Assembly: GCF_004006665.1 (NCBI RefSeq)
Contig: NZ_QOCL01000003.1
Coordinates: forward strand, 372,001 to 436,000
Source: Halobacteriovorax sp. HLS
GTDB lineage: Bacteria > Bdellovibrionota > Bacteriovoracia > Bacteriovoracales > Bacteriovoracaceae
DNA: 64,000 nt
Direction of reading: 5' to 3'
Both the position numbers and the translations under genes were made by a program. The notes under the pieces were generated by a model that was given only the letters and a program-made list of their open reading frames with translations, searched no databases and had not been told where the DNA came from. How positions within the stretch are numbered: position 1 is the first letter of the stretch; each line of letters starts with the position of its first letter. Positions 16,761 to 26,438 of this stretch are shown here, piece after piece.

Positions 16761-19214
16761 TTATTCTGGAACAGAGAAGATAAAGTGACTACCACTACCC
16801 ATTGTTGAAGTCACTTTCATTGAACCACGTTTTTTATCAATTACATCTTTTATCGCTGACATTCCAACTCCACGACCAGAAAGTTCCGAAACAACCTCCG
16901 TCGTCGTAAATGTCGGCTCAAAGATCTTATATATAATCTCTTCATCGCTAATTTGATCAAAGTTTTCAGTTGGGTGTAGTTCATTTAGTTTGGCCCGTAT
17001 TCTGGCCGGGTCAATTCCTGCGCCATCATCACTAACATGAATGCTTAGCCAAGGTTTACCTTTAGACTTTATTCTTTTGAATTCAACTTCAATTTTTCCT
17101 TGTTGCTCTTTGGCGCAGTCAATCCTTTTTTGAGGAGATTCTATACCGTGATCAACACAATTTCTAAATAAGTGAACCATGACACTGAAAAGCTCTTCGT
17201 GCTCTTGTGGGTTTATCCTAAGTTGTCCACCACGAATTTCTAGAGGAGCAATATCTTTTCCAACTTTTGAAGCGCTATCTTGAATGAGTTCATCATATCC
17301 TTTAAAGAACTCATCGATAGGAGTTTTAGTGAATTGCTCATTAAAGTAATCCTTTAGTGAATCACTATTTGAGTTTTGAATAAGGTCTTCAAGCTTTTGT
17401 ATTTGCTCTTTAGTAAGAACTGTTTTTTCTTGTTCATTTTTCCAAGAAGTTCCAAAGAATAATTGCGTACTTTCTAGATATTTATCTAAGTTCATTTGAA
17501 AATTAGTTAGTTGAGCTTTTAGCTGTTCTTTTATATTTGAAGGTGGCTCGAGTTTAAAACTAACTAGTTTAGATTCATTTTCTCTGGCCTGTTGTTGAAG
17601 ATCAGAAATTTTAAAAATTCCCATTCCACCATTAAGGCTGTGCCAGTTCATAAGAATATACTCAATATTAGGAGTATTTTCATTTATAGCTAAAGAGATA
17701 TTATCTAAAGTCGCTTGGACTTCCTTGATAAAAGAGAAGAATTGAACTTTGTTGTTAATGATCTTAAGTACCATTGCTACGTAGGCCTCTTTTTGCTCAA
17801 ATGCTTTCTGCGACTTTACTTGCTTAGTTATATCTGTTGCTACAGAGACGATATTTGCAAGTTTATTTTCGGTGTCTTTTAGAGGATAGTAGCTTAAGTC
17901 AACATGTTTAAAATCTGAAGAATCAATTGAGTCTCCTTTGATTACCTGCTGTGGCCCTAGAGCAGCACTACTTTCAAAAGGAAGTAGCTCTTGGAATAGT
18001 ACATCTTTCCAACTGATAAAGTTCTTAGTTTCTTTATCATCCAAACCAAGAACCTCCGAAAAGGGTAGGTTTGCTGGTTTTTTATCAAATATTTTTTCAC
18101 ATGCGTTGGTGTAAATATCGTTACAAATACCATCTTTATTAAAAACGAGTAGGCCTTGGTCTAATGAGTTGACCATCGCCTTTATAAATTCATTGGCCTC
18201 GCTTAGTTCTTTTGTTCTTTGCTCAACCATGCTTTCTAAGTTCTTATTATACTCTTCTAAGGTAGAAATTAGTTGGTATATCTTACTACTCATTGAATTA
18301 AAACTAGATGAAAGAACCCCGAATTCATCATTACTTTTAACTGATATTTCCTTATTATAGATACCTTGTGCAACATTCTTAGTACCTTTAAGGAGTTCTT
18401 CAATTGGCTTTGTTAATGTGACACTAAAGAAAGTACCGATAACAATGAAAAGAAAAAGAAGGCTTAATCCAAAATAGGTAGACTTCTTCTTTAACATTTG
18501 AGTGGCAATAAATGCTTTGTTCTTAGGTATGGTTACTAATGTAACAATGCCATTTTTACTCTTAACAAAAGAGTAAAGAATCTCATTTTGATTAATAGAC
18601 TCTTCTTTTGTACCTTTTGTCAGTTCAGATGTATTGACGTTATTTAGAAGCTCTGGGGAGGCTTCAGCTGATTTAAACATTCTAGTTGTTTTATTGTAAT
18701 AAATGGAGATTTGAAATGCTTTATTTCGATTAATCGTACTTAGAAGAGAAGAGTAGTCAAAGATAATGACTTTGTCTTTTCTTTTTACGGATAGAAGTGG
18801 AGCGTTTACGTGATCGTGGTGATCATTTAATTTATTCTCAATATTAAGCGTGTCTAGAGTGTTTCTTTGAATATTCATCTGCTTTAGCTTATTCATATTA
18901 TAAAGAAAAGACTTTCCGACTTTGATACCCACTAGTACATCACTCGAGTTAATCTGCTTAAGTGCTAGAGGTCTAGAGAGTTTGAACAGCTCTGTAATGA
19001 TAGCGGCTTCTTTGGTGCCTTTGACTAATAAATCCTCGAGCTGCTCTGAGAGCTGCTCACTGGTTGTAAGTGCATTTTCAAAAATATAACTCTTTTTGTC
19101 TTCTTCAAAAATATCGATTGAGAACTTTAGGGTAGAAACAAGTGACAGCGCCAAGAGTATGATTATGGAAACTATGATTTTAATCTTAAGTGAAATCTGT
19201 ATGGGCGAAGCCAT
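16761..19214 (-). CDS. Membrane-bound CheA-like sensor histidine kinase (HAMP, PAS, HPt, HATPase)
   Basis: 817 residues; ATG with GGAG 5 nt upstream. Parts in order: membrane helix (about 10-30), periplasmic sensor region, second helix (about 245-265), HAMP (TLTKPIEELLKGTKNVAQG), a coiled coil ending in QRTKELSEANEF, and a PAS domain (about 340-460). An HPt-type helix carries the probable phospho-His in MNWHSLNGGMGIF. A CheA-like ATPase follows: N box VHLFRNCVDHGIE, G1 DDGAGID, G2 GRGVGMSAI. Unlike CheA, it has no CheW-binding C-terminal domain and the HPt is internal. It probably phosphorylates a single-domain regulator, plausibly the convergent CheY-like product. Confidence 0.88.
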   Translation of the reverse strand: MASPIQISLKIKIIVSIIILLALSLVSTLKFSIDIFEEDKKSYIFENALTTSEQLSEQLEDLLVKGTKEAAIITELFKLSRPLALKQINSSDVLVGIKVGKSFLYNMNKLKQMNIQRNTLDTLNIENKLNDHHDHVNAPLLSVKRKDKVIIFDYSSLLSTINRNKAFQISIYYNKTTRMFKSAEASPELLNNVNTSELTKGTKEESINQNEILYSFVKSKNGIVTLVTIPKNKAFIATQMLKKKSTYFGLSLLFLFIVIGTFFSVTLTKPIEELLKGTKNVAQGIYNKEISVKSNDEFGVLSSSFNSMSSKIYQLISTLEEYNKNLESMVEQRTKELSEANEFIKAMVNSLDQGLLVFNKDGICNDIYTNACEKIFDKKPANLPFSEVLGLDDKETKNFISWKDVLFQELLPFESSAALGPQQVIKGDSIDSSDFKHVDLSYYPLKDTENKLANIVSVATDITKQVKSQKAFEQKEAYVAMVLKIINNKVQFFSFIKEVQATLDNISLAINENTPNIEYILMNWHSLNGGMGIFKISDLQQQARENESKLVSFKLEPPSNIKEQLKAQLTNFQMNLDKYLESTQLFFGTSWKNEQEKTVLTKEQIQKLEDLIQNSNSDSLKDYFNEQFTKTPIDEFFKGYDELIQDSASKVGKDIAPLEIRGGQLRINPQEHEELFSVMVHLFRNCVDHGIESPQKRIDCAKEQQGKIEVEFKRIKSKGKPWLSIHVSDDGAGIDPARIRAKLNELHPTENFDQISDEEIIYKIFEPTFTTTEVVSELSGRGVGMSAIKDVIDKKRGSMKVTSTMGSGSHFIFSVPE

Positions 19215-19311
19215 TATATCTCCAATAAATAAGTTGCATGTTAAATAAATTCAATTAATAATATATAAGATTACTTTGCTTTAGAATATTATTACAAGAG
19301 AAATTTCCTGA

Positions 19312-22300
19312 ATGTTGCAAAAGAATGACAAAATTATAGTTTTATCTAGTGCTGTGCTTTGCATATTTTTTGCGTATAAATTTTTAACTTTTGATTCATC
19401 TTTAACTTCTAATACTGACTCAGAGAAAATAGCCGTCGTTTCAAATCTAACTTCAAGCGTGAAGCGAAAGAATGAAGGTTCACTTAATTGGGCCAAACTT
19501 AAGTCACAAGAAGATATTTATAATGGAGATCAAGTTTTTACAGACACATCTTCAGAAGTTACCATTGTATTTGATGATTCAAGCTCCATTGATATTCCTC
19601 AAAATACGTTAATTAAAATTGAAAAGAGAGAGTCTAATATAGAGATTGACCTACAAAAAGGTTTGGTTGATTTAGATCTTTCGAAGTTTAAGAAATCTAA
19701 GGTCTTTTTCAAAATTGGCAAAAAAGTTGTAACTTTTAATAAAAGTGATTCAATTGTTAAAATTCAAAACAATGATAATGTAATCAAGCTTTCTTCTTCT
19801 AAAGGAGATGTGATAGTTACAGAGGTCGCTGACAAAACGAAATTACCTACGAATAACTCTATTACCATAAAGAAAGATCAGAACATCGAGTTCTCTAACT
19901 CAGAAGATAAGAAGTGGAAAAGGGAGCTGTCAAAAGTAGGAAAGAGAGTTGACAGGAGACTTGTTGAATCTCAAGTGAAGAAAATAGAAATTATTTTAAA
20001 AGATGAACTAGTAAAGAAATCTAATAATGAGAAAACTTACAATACTCTCACTGAAAATCTTTACAGTAAATCTATTGAATTAGATATCTCTCCTAAAGAA
20101 ATTATTCTTACGGAACTTAGTATTTTGAAAAAAGAAAGTAGTAGGCCATCTACTTTGGGAAGAAGTACTAAGAGAATTCGCACAATTCGAGATCTTCAAA
20201 CTTTACAATCATCGGTCATTAAATATATTGACTCTCGCTTTGGTGGTGATGAGGTACTCGTTCAGATCGCTAAGGAAAAAGTTAGCTTGGCCCGTAGAGA
20301 TAAGGCCATAGTGTCTAATGAACAGTTAATGGCAAAAATAGGTGAGGACTTCGACTCTTTGGGCGTAAAGGACGAGCGAAGAAGTATTGGTCAAATGCAG
20401 CTTCGTTCTGTGATAGCTGATTTTGGACAGCAGATGAATCGTAAGTTGGCTTTTCGTCAGTACCAGGAAATTAATAGAGTAAGTGGTGATTCTGCAATAA
20501 AAAAACTTAGTATGCAAAGTATGTCAAAAGTCTATGCCGATGGTAAGGGTAGTTCTCCATTAAATGAGGTACAAAGAATTGATAACTCTTTTTCTGAAAT
20601 ACTTAACTCTAAGCAACGATCTAAGGAAGTTAATAAAGAAATTATTCAGAAGCTAGGGCCTATATTGAAAACTAGAGTTAGCGCCACTGACTTGAAAGCA
20701 ATTAAAAAAGATATTCAGAGGACAACATTTTCGCAAAAGGGCCTAAGTGTTGAAGAACAGCTTTTATCCTTAGATTCCATTAAAAAAGTTCTATCAACTT
20801 CTCCTAAAAAGGGCTGGACAGTTGCACTTAAACCTATTAGCTCTGAAGTTTCAAAAATTTCTCCACAAACGACTGCTATAGTTGAACCAAAAGAATTAGT
20901 TCTCAGTAGTATAAAAAGAGAGTTTCTATTGTCTGAGATTAGTGAAATTTCACCAATTAAGAAAGCTCTAGAAGAAATAGATCTCACTGAGACAAGTAGT
21001 TCGAATAAGGTATTTCAAAAAGCAGCAAAGAGTTTAGATGATTTGGGTGTTTCTCTGCCTATTAGAGCTGATAAAGACTCTTGGACATCTAAGCTAGCTA
21101 AAATTGGAGAAGACAAGGATCTCGAATATTCTAAGCTGCAGCTTGAACAGTTAGAAAGTTATGCTCCTGAAATTTCTAAAGTTATAAAAGTTGACAAGCA
21201 TATATTAGTTAATACTCCAAAAGAAATAGTTAAGAAAAAGTTGGTCTCAAGGACAAATGTTTTTTCAACACAACAAACTAGAGATTTAAAAAAGGCCGTT
21301 TCATTAACCAACGATATTGAAGTTAATAAGCAAGAACTTTTCGAAACAATACAAGCTGAACTCGGATTGACAGTAGATGGTGAAGCTACAAAAGTTGTCC
21401 AACAACACTTACAAGAATCAACTTTCTCTGGGAATAAACTGGAATTGCGCGACTCTTTAACAAGTTTAGGAAAGAAGTTGGATAAACTTGGTATTAATCG
21501 TCCATTTTTAAAAGTCCCTAAGGGCCCTTCTTTTTTAAATAAGGAAATTACTATATCTAGCCCACTTATAAAGAAGCCTCTTTCTAACTCTGTTGTTGCA
21601 GGTCAGAGAGAGTCTATTATCATATCTAAGTCTGCTCATGATAAAGGCAACTATGAGCTAGAGTTTTCTAAATCAAAAGACTTTAAAGAAATCTCTTATG
21701 CTAAGAGGATTGAAAACAAAGTTGGCAATATTAGTTTTTCTAAAAGTGGGGACTATTACTATCGTGTTTCCAAAACGGCAAGTACATCTGAAGCGGATAG
21801 CTTTAGAATTAAACATACAGATGCTCCAAAAATTTATTCTAAAGTAAAGAAGATCTCTGTTGTTGCTCCTGCAGCACCGACTCTTAAACCTACAAGCACA
21901 GGTCTTGTTGAGATGAGTAAATTTTCTTCTTTCCCTATAGAGTGGACAGGACCTAAGAGTGCGATTTATGAAGTCGAAGTAAGCCAAAAAGGTAGCTCAC
22001 CAGACAAAGCAATCACTTCTAGAGTTTTTAAAGTTTCTGGTAATGGCACAAAGCTTGATCTATCTAAAATGAATGTAAAACTTGACCCTGTGGCAAGTAC
22101 TATTACACCAGAAGATCTATCTTATCGTGTTCGAATAGCTTCTCCTGCTATATCTGCTTGGAGTGAGCCTATGTCTCCAAAGGTAAGTGTTGAAGCTGCT
22201 GTCATTCCTAAGCAAGAAAAGAGTCTACAAGTTAAGAGGCGTTTTCAGAAAAAGGCCAAGTTAAATTTTGAATGGAACTCAACTCTACCTGATCAAGAGC

Positions 22301-23100
22301 ATACATTGAGCGTTGCTAGAGATAGAGAATTCAAAAGCCTCATAGTGAAGAAAGATGTTAGAGGAAATTCAGCAACAGTCTCATCCACATATGAAGGTCC
22401 ACTATTTTGGAAAGTCGTTCCTAAGAGATTAGCATCTGCTCAAGCTCCTGTACTACAAAGAGAGGTCCTATCTTCAACAATTAGAATTGATAAGAAAGTT
22501 GTGAAAAAAGTGATTCCTAAATCCGTTAATTCTCCTGTTACAAAAGTTGACCTTGGCTGGAGATATACTAGAAAAACTAAGACAGCACAGAAGAAAGTCG
22601 AGCTCGCAACTGACCCACAATTTAAGAATATAATTGATGAGAAAGTTCTTGATACTAGTGTTTTGAAAACTCAATTTGATCTAAAATCTAATGGCCAGTA
22701 CTATTGGCGAGTTAAGGATATTGGAAAGGGAGCCGCTAATATTAGTGGTGTAAATTCTTTTGAAGTTGTGACTGGTGTTGATCTTCCTGTTCCTAAGGTC
22801 TTAGCGAAGCAGATTATTCACTTTAGAGTAGTCAATGATCTTCCTGCTTACGAGATTATCCTGCCTAAGACTGATCAGGCCGTGATGATTGAACTTGAAG
22901 TTTATTCTGATGAGGACCTTAGTAAGCTTATTTTCAAAAAGAAATTTAAAAACTCTAAAGCTCTATGGGTGACTAATCGGTCGGGTAAATTCTACTATCG
23001 AGCAAGAGGTATAGATAAGATTGGAAGATATAGTAAATTTTCTAAACCAGGGAAGTTAATTTTTCCGATTTCCCCTTTAATTAATTCGGACTTAGAATAA
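19312..23100 (+). CDS. Large FecR-domain protein with N-terminal anchor and FN3-like repeats
   Basis: 1262 residues. One membrane helix (about 6-25) is followed by a FecR domain (about 40-150: NGDQVFTDTSSEVTIVFDDS, IDIPQNTLIKIEK), then a long Lys/Ser-rich helical region to about 750. The C-terminal 500 residues hold about five modules of roughly 100 residues, each ending in an aromatic-R motif: YYYRV (about 812), LSYRV (935), LFWKV (1030), YYWRV (1128), FYYRA (1226). No FecA/FecI partners are near, so iron signalling is unlikely. The next gene starts 4 nt later, and a LysM lipoprotein follows it. An envelope scaffold role is inference. The ribosome-binding site is weak. Confidence 0.82.
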   Translation: MLQKNDKIIVLSSAVLCIFFAYKFLTFDSSLTSNTDSEKIAVVSNLTSSVKRKNEGSLNWAKLKSQEDIYNGDQVFTDTSSEVTIVFDDSSSIDIPQNTLIKIEKRESNIEIDLQKGLVDLDLSKFKKSKVFFKIGKKVVTFNKSDSIVKIQNNDNVIKLSSSKGDVIVTEVADKTKLPTNNSITIKKDQNIEFSNSEDKKWKRELSKVGKRVDRRLVESQVKKIEIILKDELVKKSNNEKTYNTLTENLYSKSIELDISPKEIILTELSILKKESSRPSTLGRSTKRIRTIRDLQTLQSSVIKYIDSRFGGDEVLVQIAKEKVSLARRDKAIVSNEQLMAKIGEDFDSLGVKDERRSIGQMQLRSVIADFGQQMNRKLAFRQYQEINRVSGDSAIKKLSMQSMSKVYADGKGSSPLNEVQRIDNSFSEILNSKQRSKEVNKEIIQKLGPILKTRVSATDLKAIKKDIQRTTFSQKGLSVEEQLLSLDSIKKVLSTSPKKGWTVALKPISSEVSKISPQTTAIVEPKELVLSSIKREFLLSEISEISPIKKALEEIDLTETSSSNKVFQKAAKSLDDLGVSLPIRADKDSWTSKLAKIGEDKDLEYSKLQLEQLESYAPEISKVIKVDKHILVNTPKEIVKKKLVSRTNVFSTQQTRDLKKAVSLTNDIEVNKQELFETIQAELGLTVDGEATKVVQQHLQESTFSGNKLELRDSLTSLGKKLDKLGINRPFLKVPKGPSFLNKEITISSPLIKKPLSNSVVAGQRESIIISKSAHDKGNYELEFSKSKDFKEISYAKRIENKVGNISFSKSGDYYYRVSKTASTSEADSFRIKHTDAPKIYSKVKKISVVAPAAPTLKPTSTGLVEMSKFSSFPIEWTGPKSAIYEVEVSQKGSSPDKAITSRVFKVSGNGTKLDLSKMNVKLDPVASTITPEDLSYRVRIASPAISAWSEPMSPKVSVEAAVIPKQEKSLQVKRRFQKKAKLNFEWNSTLPDQEHTLSVARDREFKSLIVKKDVRGNSATVSSTYEGPLFWKVVPKRLASAQAPVLQREVLSSTIRIDKKVVKKVIPKSVNSPVTKVDLGWRYTRKTKTAQKKVELATDPQFKNIIDEKVLDTSVLKTQFDLKSNGQYYWRVKDIGKGAANISGVNSFEVVTGVDLPVPKVLAKQIIHFRVVNDLPAYEIILPKTDQAVMIELEVYSDEDLSKLIFKKKFKNSKALWVTNRSGKFYYRARGIDKIGRYSKFSKPGKLIFPISPLINSDLE

Positions 23101-23104
23101 AGTA

Positions 23105-24130
23105 ATGCAAAAAACACTGATACTATTTTTTCTTACTTTTCTTTCGTTCACTGGTCCTGTGTTTGCTGCCAAATATTACCGTTTAACATATATCACAAGA
23201 ACTGGTGATAGTTTTGCAGGTATTTTTAAAAGGTTTGTAAGGCCTGGATCAATTGTTCATGCGCAAACACAAATGACCCAAAAAACTAAGAATGCCAATC
23301 CTCATGTTGATAATTGGGCAAAACTTGAGCCCGGAACTTCTCTTACTCTCTATATATCGGCAGATTTAATGGATCTTAAGCGTTATAAGAAATATGAGAA
23401 AAAAGTTAAAAAGAAGCTCTCTAAGATTAAAGATGTAAAGAAAGAAACTCTCAGTAAGTCAAAGTCAGGCGCTAGTGGTTTGAAGTTATCGGCCTTCTAT
23501 ATGGGCTCCCTTGGAAAGTTTTCACAGGTTAATAATATAGGTACCACGATTAATTTCTTTCAAAATTCACCTGTTTCAGTAGGTATCGCAAGCTCCTATT
23601 ATCCCGATGGCAAATTATATTCCTATGCAGGTAGTATTTATTATTCGACCTTAAAGGCAGCGGTAAGCAATGTGGGAAGTGGAGAGATTGCTGTTCCGGC
23701 AGAAGTTGGTGCCAATCTTTATTATGAATATAGACTTAAACGCTACAATCTCACTGTCTATGGTGGAGTAGATTACGAGACTTTTTCTACTTTTAATATG
23801 GGAGCTGTTAACAATAGTGCTAAGCTACTTGTCGATGAAAATAGTATAATTTATGCAACTGTTGGTGTTTCCAAACTTCTAAAGGTTAGAAGTTATAAAT
23901 TGTTTACCAAATTTAGTATTTCAAAGTCTATTAGCTCCTCGCAGACGATTGCTGCTGGAGGAGTTGATACTGGGACAAGTTATGATGGCCTTAAATATAT
24001 GGTCTATCTTAATTATAAGATATCTAAGAAGTTCTATCTCCATTCACTATTCAAAATGCATACTATGTCTGGGCCAGACGAGCTGACAACCACAAGGATT
24101 GGCCTTGGATTTGGCTATATTTTCAATTAA
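23105..24130 (+). CDS. Exported protein with LysM-like N-terminus and probable outer-membrane barrel
   Basis: 341 residues with signal peptide MQKTLILFFLTFLSFTGPVFAA. Residues about 25-95 (TRTGDSFAGIFKRFV, NWAKLEPGTSLTLYIS) have the shape of a LysM peptidoglycan-binding fold. A basic linker of about 35 residues rich in Lys follows. From about 125 on, repeated amphipathic strands (INFFQNSPVSVGIASSYY, LYYEYRLKRYNLTVYGGVDY) end in LGFGYIFN, consistent with a barrel. A protein that spans the outer membrane and grips the wall would fit. It starts 4 nt after the FecR gene and is probably translated with it. The barrel and LysM calls rest on pattern. Confidence 0.75.
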   Translation: MQKTLILFFLTFLSFTGPVFAAKYYRLTYITRTGDSFAGIFKRFVRPGSIVHAQTQMTQKTKNANPHVDNWAKLEPGTSLTLYISADLMDLKRYKKYEKKVKKKLSKIKDVKKETLSKSKSGASGLKLSAFYMGSLGKFSQVNNIGTTINFFQNSPVSVGIASSYYPDGKLYSYAGSIYYSTLKAAVSNVGSGEIAVPAEVGANLYYEYRLKRYNLTVYGGVDYETFSTFNMGAVNNSAKLLVDENSIIYATVGVSKLLKVRSYKLFTKFSISKSISSSQTIAAGGVDTGTSYDGLKYMVYLNYKISKKFYLHSLFKMHTMSGPDELTTTRIGLGFGYIFN

Positions 24131-24157
24131 TTAGGAGACTAAAGTATTTTTGTCAAC

Positions 24158-24196
24158 TATCCGATAGGTTACATAGTAAACCTTAAATGTCGGATA
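24158..24196 (+). promoter_or_regulatory. Leader hairpin just before the LysM lipoprotein start
   Basis: TATCCGA (24158-24164) pairs with TCGGATA (24190-24196), and AGGTT (166-170 of the same block) with AACCT (24179-24183) inside. The distal arm contains the only Shine-Dalgarno-like bases (GGA at 24192-24194), 6 nt before the ATG at 24201. Folding would hide the ribosome-binding site, or the element may end upstream transcripts. Confidence 0.45.
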
Positions 24197-24200
24197 TTAT

Positions 24201-24992
24201 ATGTTAAGAAATACTTTATTATTATCAACTCTGCTTATTCTTGCTTCTTGCTCGATGGGTTCTTCTGATAATAGTGATAAGCAGCGCTCTGTTGCATCAA
24301 GCTCTGCTTCTCAAGACGTAAGTCTAGTCATAAATAGTGATGATGAGATCGTTGTTCTGGATACAGACTTACAAAATGAAATCGCTTCTGTTCAAGGAAA
24401 TGAAGTCATCGTAGAAGAAGATAATATTTTTCACAATGCTGATGACTTTAAAGAAATCAACAGATCAATAGCTTCAGCAACTAACTCAATCTATCAGATA
24501 GAATATGAAACTTATGAAGTGGTTAAAGGTGATACCTTAATGCTTATTTCATTTAAAGTTTACGGAGATGTATCTAAATGGAGAACTATTTCCATATTAA
24601 ATGAAGATCAACTAGTAAATGATAATATCGAAGTTGGAATGAAGCTACGCTACGAGAAGCCAGATGACGAATTTGTATGGAAGCCTATGGGGACTCCATA
24701 TATGGTTAAAGAAGATGATTCACTCTCTATTATTTCAGCAACTGTTTATAACTCGACTAAGCATTGGCAATATATATGGGATAATAATAGACCCCTAGTT
24801 AAGAATCCAAACCTAATTTTTGCTGGCTTTACTCTTTATTATTTACCAATCGAAGAAAAGAAACATTATCAGAAAGTTCTTGAGGCGCGCTATAAGAGAA
24901 TGGAAGAAGCATTAAAAGTAACAAAAATTAAAGAAAAATCTAAATCAAAATTGAATCTAGTAAAATTAGATACGAGTAAAAAAACTTTATAG
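24201..24992 (+). CDS. Lipoprotein with two LysM domains
   Basis: 263 residues. The lipobox LASC places the lipidated Cys at residue 17 (LLILASCSMGSS). Two LysM domains are visible: YEVVKGDTLMLISFKVYGD (about 112-155) and YMVKEDDSLSIISATVYN (about 172-215), the second ending FAGFTLYYLP. LysM binds N-acetylglucosamine-containing glycan, so the protein should tether the outer (or inner) membrane to peptidoglycan. The C-terminus is a basic helix. It is the third gene after the FecR and barrel genes, separated by a 70-nt leader hairpin region, and followed by a strong terminator. Confidence 0.85.
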   Translation: MLRNTLLLSTLLILASCSMGSSDNSDKQRSVASSSASQDVSLVINSDDEIVVLDTDLQNEIASVQGNEVIVEEDNIFHNADDFKEINRSIASATNSIYQIEYETYEVVKGDTLMLISFKVYGDVSKWRTISILNEDQLVNDNIEVGMKLRYEKPDDEFVWKPMGTPYMVKEDDSLSIISATVYNSTKHWQYIWDNNRPLVKNPNLIFAGFTLYYLPIEEKKHYQKVLEARYKRMEEALKVTKIKEKSKSKLNLVKLDTSKKTL

Positions 24993-25010
24993 TGTCTAAA
25001 TTTTATTTGC

Positions 25011-25055
25011 AAAAGGCCCTGTTGCTGAGTTTTCTCCGACAGGGCCTTTTTGCGT
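25011..25055 (+). terminator. Rho-independent terminator after the LysM lipoprotein gene
   Basis: AAAAGGCCCTGT (25011-25022) pairs with ACAGGGCCTTTT (25039-25050), with a small inner GAG/CTC stem, followed by a T. A strong GC-core hairpin with T-tract, ending the FecR/barrel/LysM transcript. Confidence 0.9.
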
Positions 25056-25152
25056 TGTGTAATTTACTTATATTATCTAACTTTGTACGCGTCGAATATG
25101 GCCAATACAACTTCATTGTTAGAAAATAAAATACACACAATTTGGAGAGCGA

Positions 25153-25947
25153 ATGAAGCAATATTTAGACTTAATGAAACATGTTTTAGAAAATGGAGTA
25201 GAGAAATCTGATAGAACGGGAACGGGAACACTTTCTTGTTTTGGTTATCAATCTCGTTATGATCTCTCAGATGGATTTCCCTTAGTCACAACAAAGAAGT
25301 GTCACTTGAGATCTATAATTCATGAGCTACTATGGTTTTTGAAGGGTGAGACTAATATAGGATATTTAAAAGAAAATAAAGTTACAATTTGGGACGAATG
25401 GGCCGATGCTGATGGGAACCTTGGTCCTGTTTATGGGTCACAATGGAGAAAATGGCAAAGACCTGACGGTAGTCACGTAGATCAAATTGCTAATCTAGTG
25501 GATCAAATTAAAAATAACCCTGATTCGAGAAGACTTATCGTTTCGGCATGGAATCCTGGTGAAGTTGATAAGATGGCCCTACCTCCTTGTCACGCTTTCT
25601 TTCAGTTCTTCGTAGCTAATGGAAAACTTTCATGTCAGCTCTATCAACGTTCGGCAGATATATTCTTAGGTGTACCTTTTAATATTGCTAGCTATGCTCT
25701 ATTGACTATGATGATGGCGCAAGTTACTGGTCTTGAGCCTGGAGAGTTTATTCATACATTAGGCGATGCTCACCTATACTCAAATCATATTGACCAAACT
25801 AAATTACAACTCTCAAGAGAGCCAAGAAGTTTACCAACGATGAAAATTAACCCACTAGTTAAAGACATTTTTGAATTTAAGTTTGAAGATTTTGAACTGG
25901 TTGGGTATGAGCCACATCCACATATTAAAGCACCTGTGGCCGTATAG
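25153..25947 (+). CDS. thyA: Thymidylate synthase
   Basis: 264 residues, the same length as E. coli ThyA. The catalytic Cys146 is in [32 protein letters not shown] and the dUMP-binding [13 protein letters not shown] are intact. It converts dUMP to dTMP with methylene-tetrahydrofolate, producing dihydrofolate in the cytoplasm. GGAGAG precedes the ATG. folA overlaps its stop by one base, so the enzyme that regenerates its cofactor is translationally linked. Confidence 0.97.
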   Translation: MKQYLDLMKHVLENGVEKSDRTGTGTLSCFGYQSRYDLSDGFPLVTTKKCHLRSIIHELLWFLKGETNIGYLKENKVTIWDEWADADGNLGPVYGSQWRKWQRPDGSHVDQIANLVDQIKNNPDSRRLIVSAWNPGEVDKMALPPCHAFFQFFVANGKLSCQLYQRSADIFLGVPFNIASYALLTMMMAQVTGLEPGEFIHTLGDAHLYSNHIDQTKLQLSREPRSLPTMKINPLVKDIFEFKFEDFELVGYEPHPHIKAPVAV

Positions 25948-26438
25948 TGAAGTATATCATTGTTGCTGGAATTGGTAATGAAGGTGAATTAGGACTTGAG
26001 AATAAGTTATTATGGAGACTCCCTGAGGATCTTAAAAACTTCAAGTCCCTTACAATCAATAAGACGATGGTCATGGGAAGAAAAACCTTTGAGTCTATTG
26101 GTAAAGCGTTACCAAATAGGGAAACAATAATTCTTACTAGGGATAAGAGCTTTAAGGCCAGTGGCTGTAAAGTCTTTCATCATCAAGATGATATCGACTC
26201 TTATGCAAAAGAAAACCATATTGAGGAGTTGATGATTGTTGGTGGCGGGGAAATATATAATTTATATCTTCCAAGGGTATGCACAATGTATATTAGTCAT
26301 GTTGATTATAGTGGAGCGAGTGATACTCGCTTTCCGCTCTTTGACTCAGCAGACTGGTCAGTAGAACAATTAGCTGAATATGGTGCTACCCCTAAAACTC
26401 TTGCATGGAAACTGTGTAAGTATTCTAGAAAACTTTAA
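25947..26438 (+). CDS. folA: Dihydrofolate reductase
   Basis: 163 residues. The GTG start shares its G with the thyA stop (TAGTG), indicating coupled translation. The active-site stretch LLWRLPEDLKNFK has Asp28 at the position of E. coli Asp27; the NADPH-binding MVMGRKTFESIGKALPNRETIILTR-type region (MGRKTFESIG, LPNRETIILTRD) and VVGGG-like IVGGGEIYNLYLP are present. It reduces dihydrofolate formed by ThyA. Its 3' end overlaps the convergent maf gene by 14 nt. Confidence 0.95.
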   Translation: MKYIIVAGIGNEGELGLENKLLWRLPEDLKNFKSLTINKTMVMGRKTFESIGKALPNRETIILTRDKSFKASGCKVFHHQDDIDSYAKENHIEELMIVGGGEIYNLYLPRVCTMYISHVDYSGASDTRFPLFDSADWSVEQLAEYGATPKTLAWKLCKYSRKL

